DNA of 64,000 nucleotides from CAWDDA01 sp963813345 (GTDB lineage: Bacteria; Acidobacteriota; Blastocatellia; RBC074): contig CAWEYR010000003.1 in the NCBI GenBank assembly GCA_963813345.1, forward strand, positions 1-64,000, given 5' to 3'. Below, one piece after another: positions 31,439-40,703 of the stretch; positions within the stretch are counted from its first letter, which is position 1, and the number at the start of each line of letters is the position of its first letter. Below the pieces are notes generated by a model. The model worked only from the letters and a program-made list of their open reading frames with translations, had not been told where the DNA came from and did not search any database. Position numbers and translations under genes: made by a program.

Positions 31439-33444
31439 TGATACGTTCGTGCAAGGACGATCGCCCTTACGAGCTGCAAATCGAGTAACGCAGGCTCGAT
31501 AAGGTTCTGCCGCCGCGCCTCTTCCCTGGCGGCCGGTTCCTTCATCCTCAACGCCAGCAACCAGCTCTTTCCGGATCGTTCGTCGAGCTTCAGAAGCGTA
31601 TCTCGCTCGGTCTGGGCCTGATCACGCTTGCCCTGCTTTTCGAGCATCTCAGCGTAAACAGCGCGAACAACCAGCGACTTCGGAAATGACTTGAGACATT
31701 CCTCAAGAACGGCGGTCGCGCGTTCGAGATCGTTGGTTTGCTCGTAGGAAAAAGCCAGCAACAGAGGTGTGAAAGGCCGCGCATAATTGTGTTTCAAAGC
31801 GTATTCCGCAAACTGTGCGGCTTCGGCAGGTCTCTTCAACTGATAAAGCAGCAGTGCCCGCCCGAGATGCGCCCCGGCATTCGCTGAATCAAGCGACAAC
31901 GACTGGTCATAGCGGCGCAGCAGAGATTCATTAAACGATGGAGAGTCGGGATTGAATCGGAAGTCGATTTGACTCTGGGCCTTCTGGCTCGCGAGCACAT
32001 CATCCGCTCGCAGTGCAAGCAGCCCGGCAAGAATAAGAATCAGTGCAAGTCCGGCGAAAACGGCAGCTCCTGGCAGCTGCCAACTGGCAGTCTGCTCGTG
32101 GCTCGAAGCCTGCTCGCTTTCTGACGCCCGCGCTTTGGCGAGTCCAAGACTGGTGAGGCAAGCGGCCATAATCGCGGGTGGCGCGGCCCGAATAGAAAAC
32201 CCGCTGATCGCTGAGCTGATGCCGAAAGCTGCGAGCCCGTAGAGCGAGCCAAGCACCCAGGCTCCGTCTAACGCCAGCACGCGCGCGCCACATCATCCTC
32301 GCAACCAGCCACCAGAACGCACAAAACAGTGCGAATCCGACGATTCCCAGTTCCGCGAGCACCTGGAGATACTCGTTGTGCGCGTGCGGGTTTCGAATCT
32401 CGTCATAGTCTTCGGGCTCGGAAGCGGCGGCCCACTTCGCATACAGCGGATTCTCTACGAAGAACCTGCGATAGTCGCCATAACGTGCCGGGAATCCACC
32501 CACGCCGACACCAGCCACAAAATTGTGTTTCGCGGCCTCCCAGGCCGTGATCCACTTCGTCATCCGGCTCGTCAATCCATACTCACCCGGAGCACCTCCG
32601 GCTGCGGTCTGTATCGTGATGGCCGACCGCAGTCGCTCGACTAGCTGCTCTCGTTTGAACAGAAGCAACCCTGCCAGACCCACGGCGAGGGCAATTCCGA
32701 TGGTGATCAACCTCACTCGATCGTGAGCACGAAGAAGCTTCGTCGCGAGAGAGATTCCGATCAACAACAAGTGCCACGGCAAGACCCAGAATGGCGCCTC
32801 TCCGCAGCGTCAGGAGCAATGCCGCTGCGCCAGCGCAAAGCGCAACTGCGGACAAGATCAGAAGCGAACGTTTGGGCGTGGAAATAAAAAGCACGAGCTG
32901 AAGCGGAAGGAGTAGTGCAAGGAGTTCAGTCGTAATGCCATGACTGAAGAAGACGCCATACATCACGCCATCAAACATTGTGTACTCGACAAACTGGGAA
33001 CCCGCAAGAATCAGGATGACGAGTGTCATCGAGTAGTAGAGCCATTCCGCTGATCGTGACGAGAGCCCGAAGAGGCCCGTGGTTACCAGCACTGCAAAAC
33101 AGAACCATAGCCCGGCGACACGCAGTCCTTCCGTCCAATCTGGTGCCCATAAGAAAAGAAACTGCTTGCCAGATCAGAAATAACCCAAGGACCCCTGTCA
33201 GCATCGCCGTTTCCCGATTGATTCGGATGGGTGTCTGGCGGCGAAAGAGAACCGCCAGAGCAATCGCGAGAAGGATGGCAACGCTCGTTGCAAGCACGAA
33301 TTCCTGGGTTGCCAGTCCCTGATAGTTGATATCAGGGATAATGTAGAAGTTGGGAACCAGCGCCAGAAATGGTACGAGGGGAAATATCAGTTCGAGCAGA
33401 CGGATACTCGAAGCTTCAGGCTTTCGGGTTTGCTTGCGCTTCAT
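31426..33444 (-). pseudogene. O-antigen ligase/polymerase-like membrane protein with C-terminal TPR, about three frame breaks
   Basis: About 672 residues when joined. At least ten membrane segments (LLELIFPLVPFLALVPNFYI; YYSMTLVILILAGSQFVEY; LLLPLQLVLFIST; LTLRRGAILGLAVAL) include the Wzy_C/WaaL-type loop with GVGVGGFPARYGDYR and NPHAHNEYLQVLAELGIVG, followed by a TPR region (AGAHLGRALLLYQLKRPAEA; LFSYEQTNDLERATAVLEEC). This matches O-antigen ligase family proteins with TPR tails, acting in the inner membrane on polysaccharide. Frames change near 33100, 32760 and 32270. Its neighbour is a convergent glycosyltransferase, supporting a surface polysaccharide role. Confidence 0.78.
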
Positions 33445-33472
33445 TTAGCAATGGGATTGAGCAAGCTCCAAC

Positions 33473-33715
33473 TCAATTCGGAGTCGTAGGAACGCGGGGT
33501 TCCGGAGCTTTCGGACGTCTCTTTCGCGAAAAAGTCATCGGCTGGCTCGGAACTATATCAAGTGCTCCATCACATGCCGTCTCGCCGGAGACCTTTTTTG
33601 CTGCGGCTGGCGTGACAGGTTTTGAAGGCGATTTGGCCGGCTTGCGAGATTGCCCCATAGCCACAACCGGCAGGGAAATAATAATCGCCAGCAGCAACAC
33701 GACACATACTGTCAC
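33473..33715 (-). CDS. Small exported protein of unknown function
   Basis: An 80-residue protein from a GTG start: signal peptide (VCVVLLLAIIISLPVVAMG) followed by a basic Pro/Lys/Ala-rich tail (KPAKSPSKPVTPAAAKK). It lies 28 bases upstream of the O-antigen ligase-like gene on the same strand. No family is recognised. The clear signal peptide is the main reason to accept it. Confidence 0.45.
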   Translation of the reverse strand: MTVCVVLLLAIIISLPVVAMGQSRKPAKSPSKPVTPAAAKKVSGETACDGALDIVPSQPMTFSRKRRPKAPEPRVPTTPN

Positions 33716-33911
33716 ACCATGGCATCAATTTTTGTCTCATCGAGGTTCGCTCCAAAGAAATTTTATATCAAGATGGGCACAATCTGGAAATAAGTTCTTG
33801 CCTTGGTAATTGCCGTTGCCTATAATTCGCGCGGACTTGATCGTCAAACACATCTTCACTAGATTCAGATTAATAGAAGCAGGCCCTGAATGATGCTTTC
33901 GAGTGGCGGGA

Positions 33912-34667
33912 ATGGCTGTTGATACCGGGCACTTGCAGTTAGCGCACTGTGCTCTCTGCTCTGGCTCAGGCTGGGAAGTCGTGGAGGGGAAAGGTATCCG
34001 CCCCTGTGCGTGCCGCCTGAAAGAGAGGCGCGAGCAGCTGCTCGAAGCTGTGCGCATCCCAAAGCGCTACGAGAATTGTTCATTTGAGAACTTTCATCCG
34101 CAGGGAAAGGGCTCGGGAAAACATTTTGTAGCGCAGGCACGCGCGCTGGTCGACGCGAAGCATCTGGTCGATGAGTTTCCCGGTATTGAGATCGGGCTTC
34201 TTTTCATGGGACCCTGCGGCGTGGGCAAGACTCACCTGGCATCTGCCATTGCGCGCGCTCTCGTGACTCGTAAGGGTGTCTCCTGCCTTTTCTACGATTT
34301 CAGAGATCTGCTCAAGGAAATCCAGGACAGCTATAACCCCGTTTCGAAGAATTCAGAGCTCAAGGTTCTGCGCCCCGTGTACGACACGGAAGTGCTGGTG
34401 CTCGATGAGCTCGGTGCGAGCAAGCCCACTGACTGGGTAAGAGATACGATGACCCAGATCATCAACAATCGTTACAACGACAAGAAGATGACTATCTTCA
34501 CCACCAATTATCTGGATGTCGCCCAGAATCCCGGCGAAGAAACGCTGACCGATAGAGTCGGTGTGCGTCTCCGCTCCCGCCTGCACGAAATGTGCAAGAT
34601 CGTCCTCGTTACAGGCGACGATTACCGCGAAAAGATCAAAGAAAACCGCGGCCGCAAGTTTTCGTAA
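33912..34667 (+). CDS. DnaC/IstB-like AAA+ ATPase with N-terminal zinc motif
   Basis: About 251 residues. Cys13, Cys16, Cys32 and Cys34 form a zinc-ribbon-like knuckle (CALC ... CAC), as in DnaC/DnaI helicase loaders. The AAA+ core has Walker A GPCGVGKTH (100-108), Walker B VLVLDELG (161-168), sensor 1 IFTTNYL and the arginine-finger region RVGVRLRSRLHEM. Loading of replicative helicase is inferred; it is not next to a transposase, so IstB is less likely. Start may be ATG 33912 or GTG 33903; neither has a well-spaced ribosome site. Confidence 0.85.
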   Translation: MAVDTGHLQLAHCALCSGSGWEVVEGKGIRPCACRLKERREQLLEAVRIPKRYENCSFENFHPQGKGSGKHFVAQARALVDAKHLVDEFPGIEIGLLFMGPCGVGKTHLASAIARALVTRKGVSCLFYDFRDLLKEIQDSYNPVSKNSELKVLRPVYDTEVLVLDELGASKPTDWVRDTMTQIINNRYNDKKMTIFTTNYLDVAQNPGEETLTDRVGVRLRSRLHEMCKIVLVTGDDYREKIKENRGRKFS

Positions 34668-34691
34668 CTCGATCGCGCTGCGAAGCAACCC

Positions 34692-34789
34692 CGCAGCCGC
34701 TACGCGGCTGCGCAAGCTAAAGCTTAACTCGAACACACGCGGTTTGAGTTCAAGCTTCAGCTTGCCGCCGTTGCCGAAGGCAACGGCGG
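34692..34789. repeat. Three consecutive hairpins between genes
   Basis: 34692-34712 is CGCAGCCGC-TAC-GCGGCTGCG; 34713-34764 is the AAGCTAAAGCTTAACTCGAAC / GTTTGAGTTCAAGCTTCAGC pair of the AGTTCAAGCTT family; 34765-34789 is CCGCCGTTGCC-GAA-GGCAACGGCGG, a perfect 11-base-pair stem. They stand just after the DnaC-like gene and can end transcription. Confidence 0.8.
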
Positions 34790-34852
34790 TTGTGGCTTTG
34801 TGGGATAAAGTACTTGTCAGAAGTCTATTCCTTTGGTAGAATCTACCCCTCT

Positions 34853-35488
34853 ATGAAACACCTCCAACGCGTGGAGTCCGATGAGCAGTCCATTGGTACA
34901 GATCTCAGTGATCCACCAGCTCTCCACGCGCGCGCCATGGACAATCTTCGCTTTATCCGCGAGACCATGGAACGCGCCGGGTCATTTACCGCCGTTCCAG
35001 GCTGGGGAGGTGTTCTCATCGGAGTCTCTGCAGTCGGAGCAGCCGCGATTGCCGGCGGAAGCGCGTTCGCTCCCCGGTGGCGCACGGTCTGGCTTGGCGA
35101 AGCTGCTCTCGCTCTCGTGATTGGCATTCTGACTACTCGCCAGAAGGCGCGGCGCGCGCGCATCAGCCTCATAAACGGTCCCGGACGTCGCTTCATACTG
35201 AGTCTTGTAGCGCCGCTTGCATCAGGAGCTGTTCTGACCGTCGCCCTTTCACGACTGGAGTCTTATTCGGCGCTCCCAGGTCTCTGGCTTCTGCTCTACG
35301 GTACGGGTGTCATAACCGGAGGTGCATTCGCAGTTCGCGTGGTACCCATCATGGGAATGTGCTTCATGACCCTCGGTGGTCTGGCATTGATACTTCCGTC
35401 ACCGTGGCCGGAAGTCTTGATGGGTGCCGGCTTTGGAGGCCTCCATCTTGTCTTTGGATTGATCATCGCGAGGAAGTACGGTGGCTAA
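34853..35488 (+). CDS. Multi-pass membrane protein paired with a winged-helix regulator
   Basis: About 211 residues with roughly five or six membrane segments after a soluble N-terminus (GVLIGVSAVGAAAIAGGSAF; VWLGEAALALVIGILTT; FILSLVAPLASGAVLTVAL; LWLLLYGTGVITGGAFAV; EVLMGAGFGGLHLVFGLIIA). I chose ATG 34853. No enzyme motif is visible. In Acidobacteriota I recall this type next to a small winged-helix regulator, as here, so it may act with it in signal sensing. Confidence 0.7.
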   Translation: MKHLQRVESDEQSIGTDLSDPPALHARAMDNLRFIRETMERAGSFTAVPGWGGVLIGVSAVGAAAIAGGSAFAPRWRTVWLGEAALALVIGILTTRQKARRARISLINGPGRRFILSLVAPLASGAVLTVALSRLESYSALPGLWLLLYGTGVITGGAFAVRVVPIMGMCFMTLGGLALILPSPWPEVLMGAGFGGLHLVFGLIIARKYGG

Positions 35489-35505
35489 GGCAAATACCCA
35501 GCAAA

Positions 35506-35892
35506 GTGCCCAGCAAAGCTGAAAGACGGAACGAACGCCGAAGCGAGCGACGCGCAGCCATCCGCCAGGTGAAGGGGCTCAGGGCCGCAGAGCGCGCTCC
35601 CGCGCTTGACGGACTAATACACGAACGGATGCGACTCGGAATTGTGAGTGCTTTGGCGGCGAGCGAATCGCTCACGTTCAATGATCTCAAAGATCTCCTC
35701 AAAACTACGGATGGCAACGTCAGCGTTCACGCGCGGAAGCTCGAAGAGGCCGATTACATTTCATGCACCAAGTCTTTTGAAGGGCGAATTCCGCGAACTG
35801 AATATCGACTCACCCGCATCGGGCGCGAGGCTCTTGAACGTTACCTCGATCATATGGAGGCGCTCGTCCGAGCTGCGCGCAATCGACTGTGA
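35506..35892 (+). CDS. Winged-helix transcriptional regulator (MarR/ArsR-like, HTH_27 type)
   Basis: About 128 residues. A basic N-terminus (AERRNERRSERR) is followed by a single winged-helix domain: LIHERMRLGIVSALAASESL, FNDLKDLLKTTDGNVSVHAR (recognition helix) and LEEADYISCTKSFEGRIPRT (wing), then a helix YLDHMEALVRA for dimer contact. The start is uncertain: GTG 35506 is the nearest in-frame codon, while a GTG at 35481 overlapping the membrane-protein stop would need a one-base correction. A 12-base duplication (CCCAGCAAAGTG / CCCAGCAAAGCT) lies at the start. Confidence 0.82.
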   Translation: MPSKAERRNERRSERRAAIRQVKGLRAAERAPALDGLIHERMRLGIVSALAASESLTFNDLKDLLKTTDGNVSVHARKLEEADYISCTKSFEGRIPRTEYRLTRIGREALERYLDHMEALVRAARNRL

Positions 35893-36032
35893 TTATCATT
35901 CTATTAGTAACACTTCTTGTTGGTTCGGCGATCGCGGCCGGCGTCTTCGCCGGTGTTACCGGACGCCCGGATCATGGTCAGAGCTTTGGCCACAAAGTAT
36001 CGCTCGGAGCACCGGCAAGGGAGATTAATTGA
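35889..36032 (+). CDS. 47-residue single-span membrane peptide
   Basis: A GTG at 35889 overlaps the regulator stop (35890-35892) by GTGA, and its own TGA (36030-36032) overlaps the ATG of yjbQ by one base. The peptide starts MIIILLVTLLVGSAIAAGVF, a clear membrane segment, then a short polar tail (TGRPDHGQSFGHKVSLGAPA). The gene-to-gene overlaps on both sides are strong evidence of real translation. Function unknown; a regulator of the membrane protein two genes upstream is possible. Confidence 0.6.
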   Translation: MIIILLVTLLVGSAIAAGVFAGVTGRPDHGQSFGHKVSLGAPAREIN

Positions 36033-36517
36033 TGCGCGAAAGTCTTCTTGAACATCCAGTTGAAGCGCCTTCACTCAAGTCAGTTCATTCGCTAATCGAC
36101 GTAGGGACCCTGGAGCACGTCGAATTTGTCGACTTGACAGAGAGGATTGCCGAACTGGTTCACCAGTCAAAGGTTAGTGCGGGAATTGCCAGCATTCAGA
36201 CGAGGCATACAACGACAGGCATCGTCGTCAACGAACACGAACCCTTGCTGATTTCTGACATGAAGAGGCTTCTGGAGCGCATTGTCCCCGAGCACGATAA
36301 TTACGAGCACGACAATCTCGACATCCGCACAGTGAATCTCACCCCAGACGAGCGTCGCAACGGCCACTCTCATTGCCGATCGCTCTTCCTGCCGTCAAGT
36401 GAAACCATCCACATCGCCGGCGGCGAACTTCAACTCGGCCGCTGGCAAAGAATCTTTTTCGTGGAACTCGATGGACCCCGCGAACGTCTCATTTCATTGG
36501 CAATTCTTGGGATTTGA
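36032..36517 (+). CDS. yjbQ: YjbQ/UPF0047 family protein
   Basis: 161 residues of the YjbQ family, a small trimeric beta protein with a conserved metal-like site; some members show weak thiamine phosphate synthase activity. Family marks are ASIQTRHTTTGIVVNEHEP, the NGHSHCRSLFLPSSE segment (family NGxxH) and LQLGRWQRIFFVELDGPR. ATG 36032 overlaps the stop of the upstream membrane peptide, so the four genes from 34853 appear to form one transcript. Confidence 0.88.
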   Translation: MRESLLEHPVEAPSLKSVHSLIDVGTLEHVEFVDLTERIAELVHQSKVSAGIASIQTRHTTTGIVVNEHEPLLISDMKRLLERIVPEHDNYEHDNLDIRTVNLTPDERRNGHSHCRSLFLPSSETIHIAGGELQLGRWQRIFFVELDGPRERLISLAILGI

Positions 36518-36542
36518 TACGTTCTAAGGGCAGGGTCGGCGT

Positions 36543-36673
36543 GGAGTTTAAGAGGGTCTCACGCGAAGCCGCCGAAGACGCGAAAAGAACCAAGGAAGAT
36601 GCTGTCTTCGAGTCACTGTTATTCTTTTTCGCGTCTTCGCGGCTTCGCGTGAGATACCTACCTTGAACTCCAT
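36543..36673. repeat. Composite inverted repeat with TCACGCGAAGCCGC words
   Basis: Inner arms TCTCACGCGAAGCCGCCGAAGACGCG and its complement pair over about 30 bases; outer arms GGAGTTTAAGAGGG / CCTTGAACTCC extend the pairing and resemble the AGTTCAAACTT words at 3804-3950. It lies between yjbQ and the permease pair. Confidence 0.82.
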
Positions 36674-36755
36674 GTCCCAGTTAATGATCGGTGCGTTTCC
36701 ATCGTTATTATTCTGGGAACCTCTTAGTGGTTGTCCGGCGTAGATATAACGGCGA

Positions 36756-38001
<1,246 letters not shown>

Positions 38002-38009
38002 AGAAGAGA

Positions 38010-39269
38010 ATGTTTTTGAAGCTGAGATCACTGATTCCGATCGAAACGATCTCGATGGCGATCGGAACGATTCGCGCACACAAGTTCCGGAGCTTTCTTA
38101 CGGTTCTTGGAATCGTGATTGGTGTCACGGTAGTCGTCGCAATCGCATCGATTCTTACCGGCCTGAGGACGAGCATCGTCAGTATTGTCGAAGACTACGG
38201 GACGAACAATATCTATGCGTTTCATCTGACGACAGGGCCGCGGATGGGAAACCGCGATCGCAGCGAATGGAATCGCAAGCCGCTTACCCCTGAAGACGCT
38301 GACGCGATCAAGGAACTGGCGCCGGCAATCGAAGACGTCTCGAATGTTCTCTTTACCTGGTGGAGAGACCGGACTATCAAGTATGGAAACAACACGTACC
38401 GCCAGGGAGATTTGCAAGGGGTGTCGGCGAGCTACGCGCACATTGCAAACATTTCAGTTGCAGACGGGCGTTTTCTGAGCGAGATCGATGACTCGCATAA
38501 ACGCAACGTTGTGGTCATCGGCGTGAACGTTGCCGAAGCGCTCTTTCCGAACAGGAGTCAGATTGCAGGGACTGAGGTCGAGCTTGCGGGAAAGAACTTC
38601 GAGGTCATTGGCGTTCTCGAGAAACGCAAGAGTGGTTTCTTCGGAGAGAACGAAGAAGACAGTGCAATCTTTATTCCGTTCGAGACGGCAAAGAAGATGT
38701 TTCCGCAGCGCGACTTCATGATGATCATGATGCGCGCCAGGACCGGGATGCTCAGCGAGGGCCTGAATCAGGCGGAAGAAATCCTCAGACGTCGCCGAAA
38801 TGTGAAATACCACGAGCCAAACAACTTCGATCTCAACACCGCAGACCGGATGATTCAGCAGTTTGACGGCATCACAAAGTACGTGGGACTCTTTGCCATT
38901 GCTATCTCGGCAGTCGGCCTTCTGGTTGGCGGAATCGGTGTCATGAACATCATGCTGGTGAGCGTGACCGAGAGGACACGCGAGATAGGCGTGCGAAAGG
39001 CAATCGGTGCTCGCCGCCGCGATATTGTGAGTCAGTTCATGTTCGAAGCGATGACCCTGACCGGGCTCGGCGGCGTGCTCGGAGTGGCGCTCGCAATCGT
39101 GGCGAGCTATGTCATCATGTTTTTCATTCCCGGACTCCCCGCGTCCATTCCGCTGTGGGCTGTCGTCACCGGATTCCTGGTTTCAGTCGTTATTGGATTG
39201 GTTTTCGGCGTCTGGCCTGCAAAGAAAGCCGCCGCCCTTGATCCCATCGAATGTCTTCGCTGGGAATAA
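38010..39269 (+). CDS. MacB/FtsX-type ABC transporter permease
   Basis: Intact 419-residue partner of the previous permease. FRSFLTVLGIVIGVTVVVAI is the first membrane segment; a MacB_PCD-like periplasmic domain with SASYAHIANISVADGRFLSE follows; the C-terminal FtsX region has GGIGVMNIMLVSVTERTREI and GVWPAKKAAALDPIECLRWE. The two permeases probably form a heterodimer and recruit an ATPase encoded elsewhere. Confidence 0.9.
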   Translation: MFLKLRSLIPIETISMAIGTIRAHKFRSFLTVLGIVIGVTVVVAIASILTGLRTSIVSIVEDYGTNNIYAFHLTTGPRMGNRDRSEWNRKPLTPEDADAIKELAPAIEDVSNVLFTWWRDRTIKYGNNTYRQGDLQGVSASYAHIANISVADGRFLSEIDDSHKRNVVVIGVNVAEALFPNRSQIAGTEVELAGKNFEVIGVLEKRKSGFFGENEEDSAIFIPFETAKKMFPQRDFMMIMMRARTGMLSEGLNQAEEILRRRRNVKYHEPNNFDLNTADRMIQQFDGITKYVGLFAIAISAVGLLVGGIGVMNIMLVSVTERTREIGVRKAIGARRRDIVSQFMFEAMTLTGLGGVLGVALAIVASYVIMFFIPGLPASIPLWAVVTGFLVSVVIGLVFGVWPAKKAAALDPIECLRWE

Positions 39270-39273
39270 TTAA

Positions 39274-39361
39274 GGTACGTTGTACCGCCTTTCAGGCGGA
39301 ATCGTGGCATTCAAACGCGTTCGAATGTCACGATTCCGCCTAAAAGGCGGTACAACGTACC
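39274..39361. repeat. GTACGTTGTACC inverted-repeat element, copy 2
   Basis: Arms 39274-39312 and 39323-39361 pair over 39 bases (GGTACGTTGTACCGCCTTTC and on, with minor mismatch) around a 10-base loop. It fills the whole gap between the permease and the amrB gene, which converge. Confidence 0.92.
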
Positions 39362-39365
39362 TGAT

Positions 39366-40586
39366 CTACGTTGCGCGGGTAAACTCGAGCGCGGCGAAGC
39401 TTACAACCGACGTCTGATCGATATTCCACTGATCATACTTCACCAGCTGAGCTCGAGCTTCTGGCATCGCCTTCAGCCACGTATAAAGCGGTGAGAAACC
39501 ACACCATTTGAGCCGGTCCTGCTTTTCGAGCATCAGATCAAAGAAACCGGGAGCGTCGCCCTCATCTATTCGGGCAAGACATTCTCGGTCATCACTTTCG
39601 ATTGGAGACATTTCTCCCTCAAATGCCTCCACCGCGAGCTGGTCTCCGTACCGCGGTCCGATATGCGAAAGGTCGATACCAAGCACCCAGAAGAGCCGAT
39701 CACGATTCCTGTCGGCAAGTTCACCTAAAGCGTCAAAGAAGCGATGCAACGAGTCATCCTGCTCAGGAGCTTCGCCGGTTGCAAAACATCGCGCAAACGG
39801 ACCGCAAAGGATCGGAAGGATCTTTATGTCACTTCCCATCATATGTCGAAGAAAGACAGCCTGGAATTCAATCGAATGCTCGATGGAATGGCAGTAATCC
39901 TCGGTCACTATCGAGTCGCCTGCCCGCCCTTCGAGCCACGTCACCATAGATGTGTCGACTTCGACGTTTCCGAGCGGGGTTGCAAACGGCTTCCGTGTCA
40001 GGCCAAAACGCTCGGGTGTGCCGTAGTGAGACGTTCCGAGTATCACAAACGTGCGTCCCTGCAGGTCGTCAGTCAAACGGCTATAGGCTGCCGCGTAGCA
40101 GTCCCAGCCGCCTTCAGGGCTGATGTGAGGCGCGGCTATCCCTATGCGCGCATTTCTCTCCTGACCATTGAGATGTCCTATCTTGTCTGAAAGCAAACCG
40201 GTCAGACTCTCGCCGTCGTCCGGATAGGCGGTCCCAGCGTGCGCCGCGAGTCGAATCGGGGATGACGCGAACTCATCACGTCGCCTGTTGCGCCTCTCCT
40301 CAAATTCGGGCCCTTCGACGAAGCCGTTGCCCGTAAGAGCACTGACCATTGACGAGACGACATCACCCGGAATGATCTGCCCGGTGAGCTTTGAAAGGTA
40401 AGCCTGCAGGTCGAGCTCAGTCTCCTCACCATTGAAAAAGCTGAGCCCTTGCGCAAGAAGGGGAGGGACTATGAGGATAGCGTCAGAGTACTGAAAGGGT
40501 CTCTGATGAGCAGACCCGGTGCGCTCTCCGACCGGTGATGGCATGAAATCCAGCCCATCACGCAACTTTGGCAGAATTTTGGACAT
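39366..40586 (-). CDS. amrB: AmmeMemoRadiSam protein B (MEMO1 family)
   Basis: 406-residue MEMO-family protein, the B part of the AMMECR1/MEMO/radical-SAM set. Conserved dioxygenase-like marks: RIGIAAPHISPEGGWDCYAA, VILGTSHYG, VEVDTSMV, EHSIEFQAVFLRHM, and VLGIDLSHIGPRYGD. An N-terminal extension of about 110 residues contains a winged-helix-like stretch. The other two parts (AmrA and AmrS) are not in the window. The frame is intact. Confidence 0.88.
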   Translation of the reverse strand: MSKILPKLRDGLDFMPSPVGERTGSAHQRPFQYSDAILIVPPLLAQGLSFFNGEETELDLQAYLSKLTGQIIPGDVVSSMVSALTGNGFVEGPEFEERRNRRRDEFASSPIRLAAHAGTAYPDDGESLTGLLSDKIGHLNGQERNARIGIAAPHISPEGGWDCYAAAYSRLTDDLQGRTFVILGTSHYGTPERFGLTRKPFATPLGNVEVDTSMVTWLEGRAGDSIVTEDYCHSIEHSIEFQAVFLRHMMGSDIKILPILCGPFARCFATGEAPEQDDSLHRFFDALGELADRNRDRLFWVLGIDLSHIGPRYGDQLAVEAFEGEMSPIESDDRECLARIDEGDAPGFFDLMLEKQDRLKWCGFSPLYTWLKAMPEARAQLVKYDQWNIDQTSVVSFAALEFTRAT

Positions 40587-40600
40587 ATATCAGAAGAAAT

Positions 40601-40694
40601 ACCACGGAACACACGGAAAAACGAAAAACGGGAAAACACGGAAGAAACTTTTAGGTTTTTCCGTGTTTTCCCGTCTTCCGTGTGTTCCGTGGTT
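40601..40694. repeat. Inverted repeat of CACGGAA words
   Basis: Left arm ACCACGGAACACACGGAAAA through AACACGGAAGAAAC pairs with right arm TTTTTCCGTGTTTTCCCGTC and TTCCGTGTGTTCCGTGGT. The arms are multiple copies of one word, so several foldings are possible. It separates amrB from the fourth receptor. Confidence 0.82.
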
Positions 40695-40703
40695 ACTCTT
40701 CGT

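Noticed and set aside
33912..34667. IstB helper of an IS21-type transposon
   Set aside because: There is no IstA transposase or terminal repeats nearby, and the N-terminal Cys motif fits helicase loaders.
36557..36656. Plain rho-independent terminator
   Set aside because: The arms are too long, have no following T-run and share words with other elements in the window.
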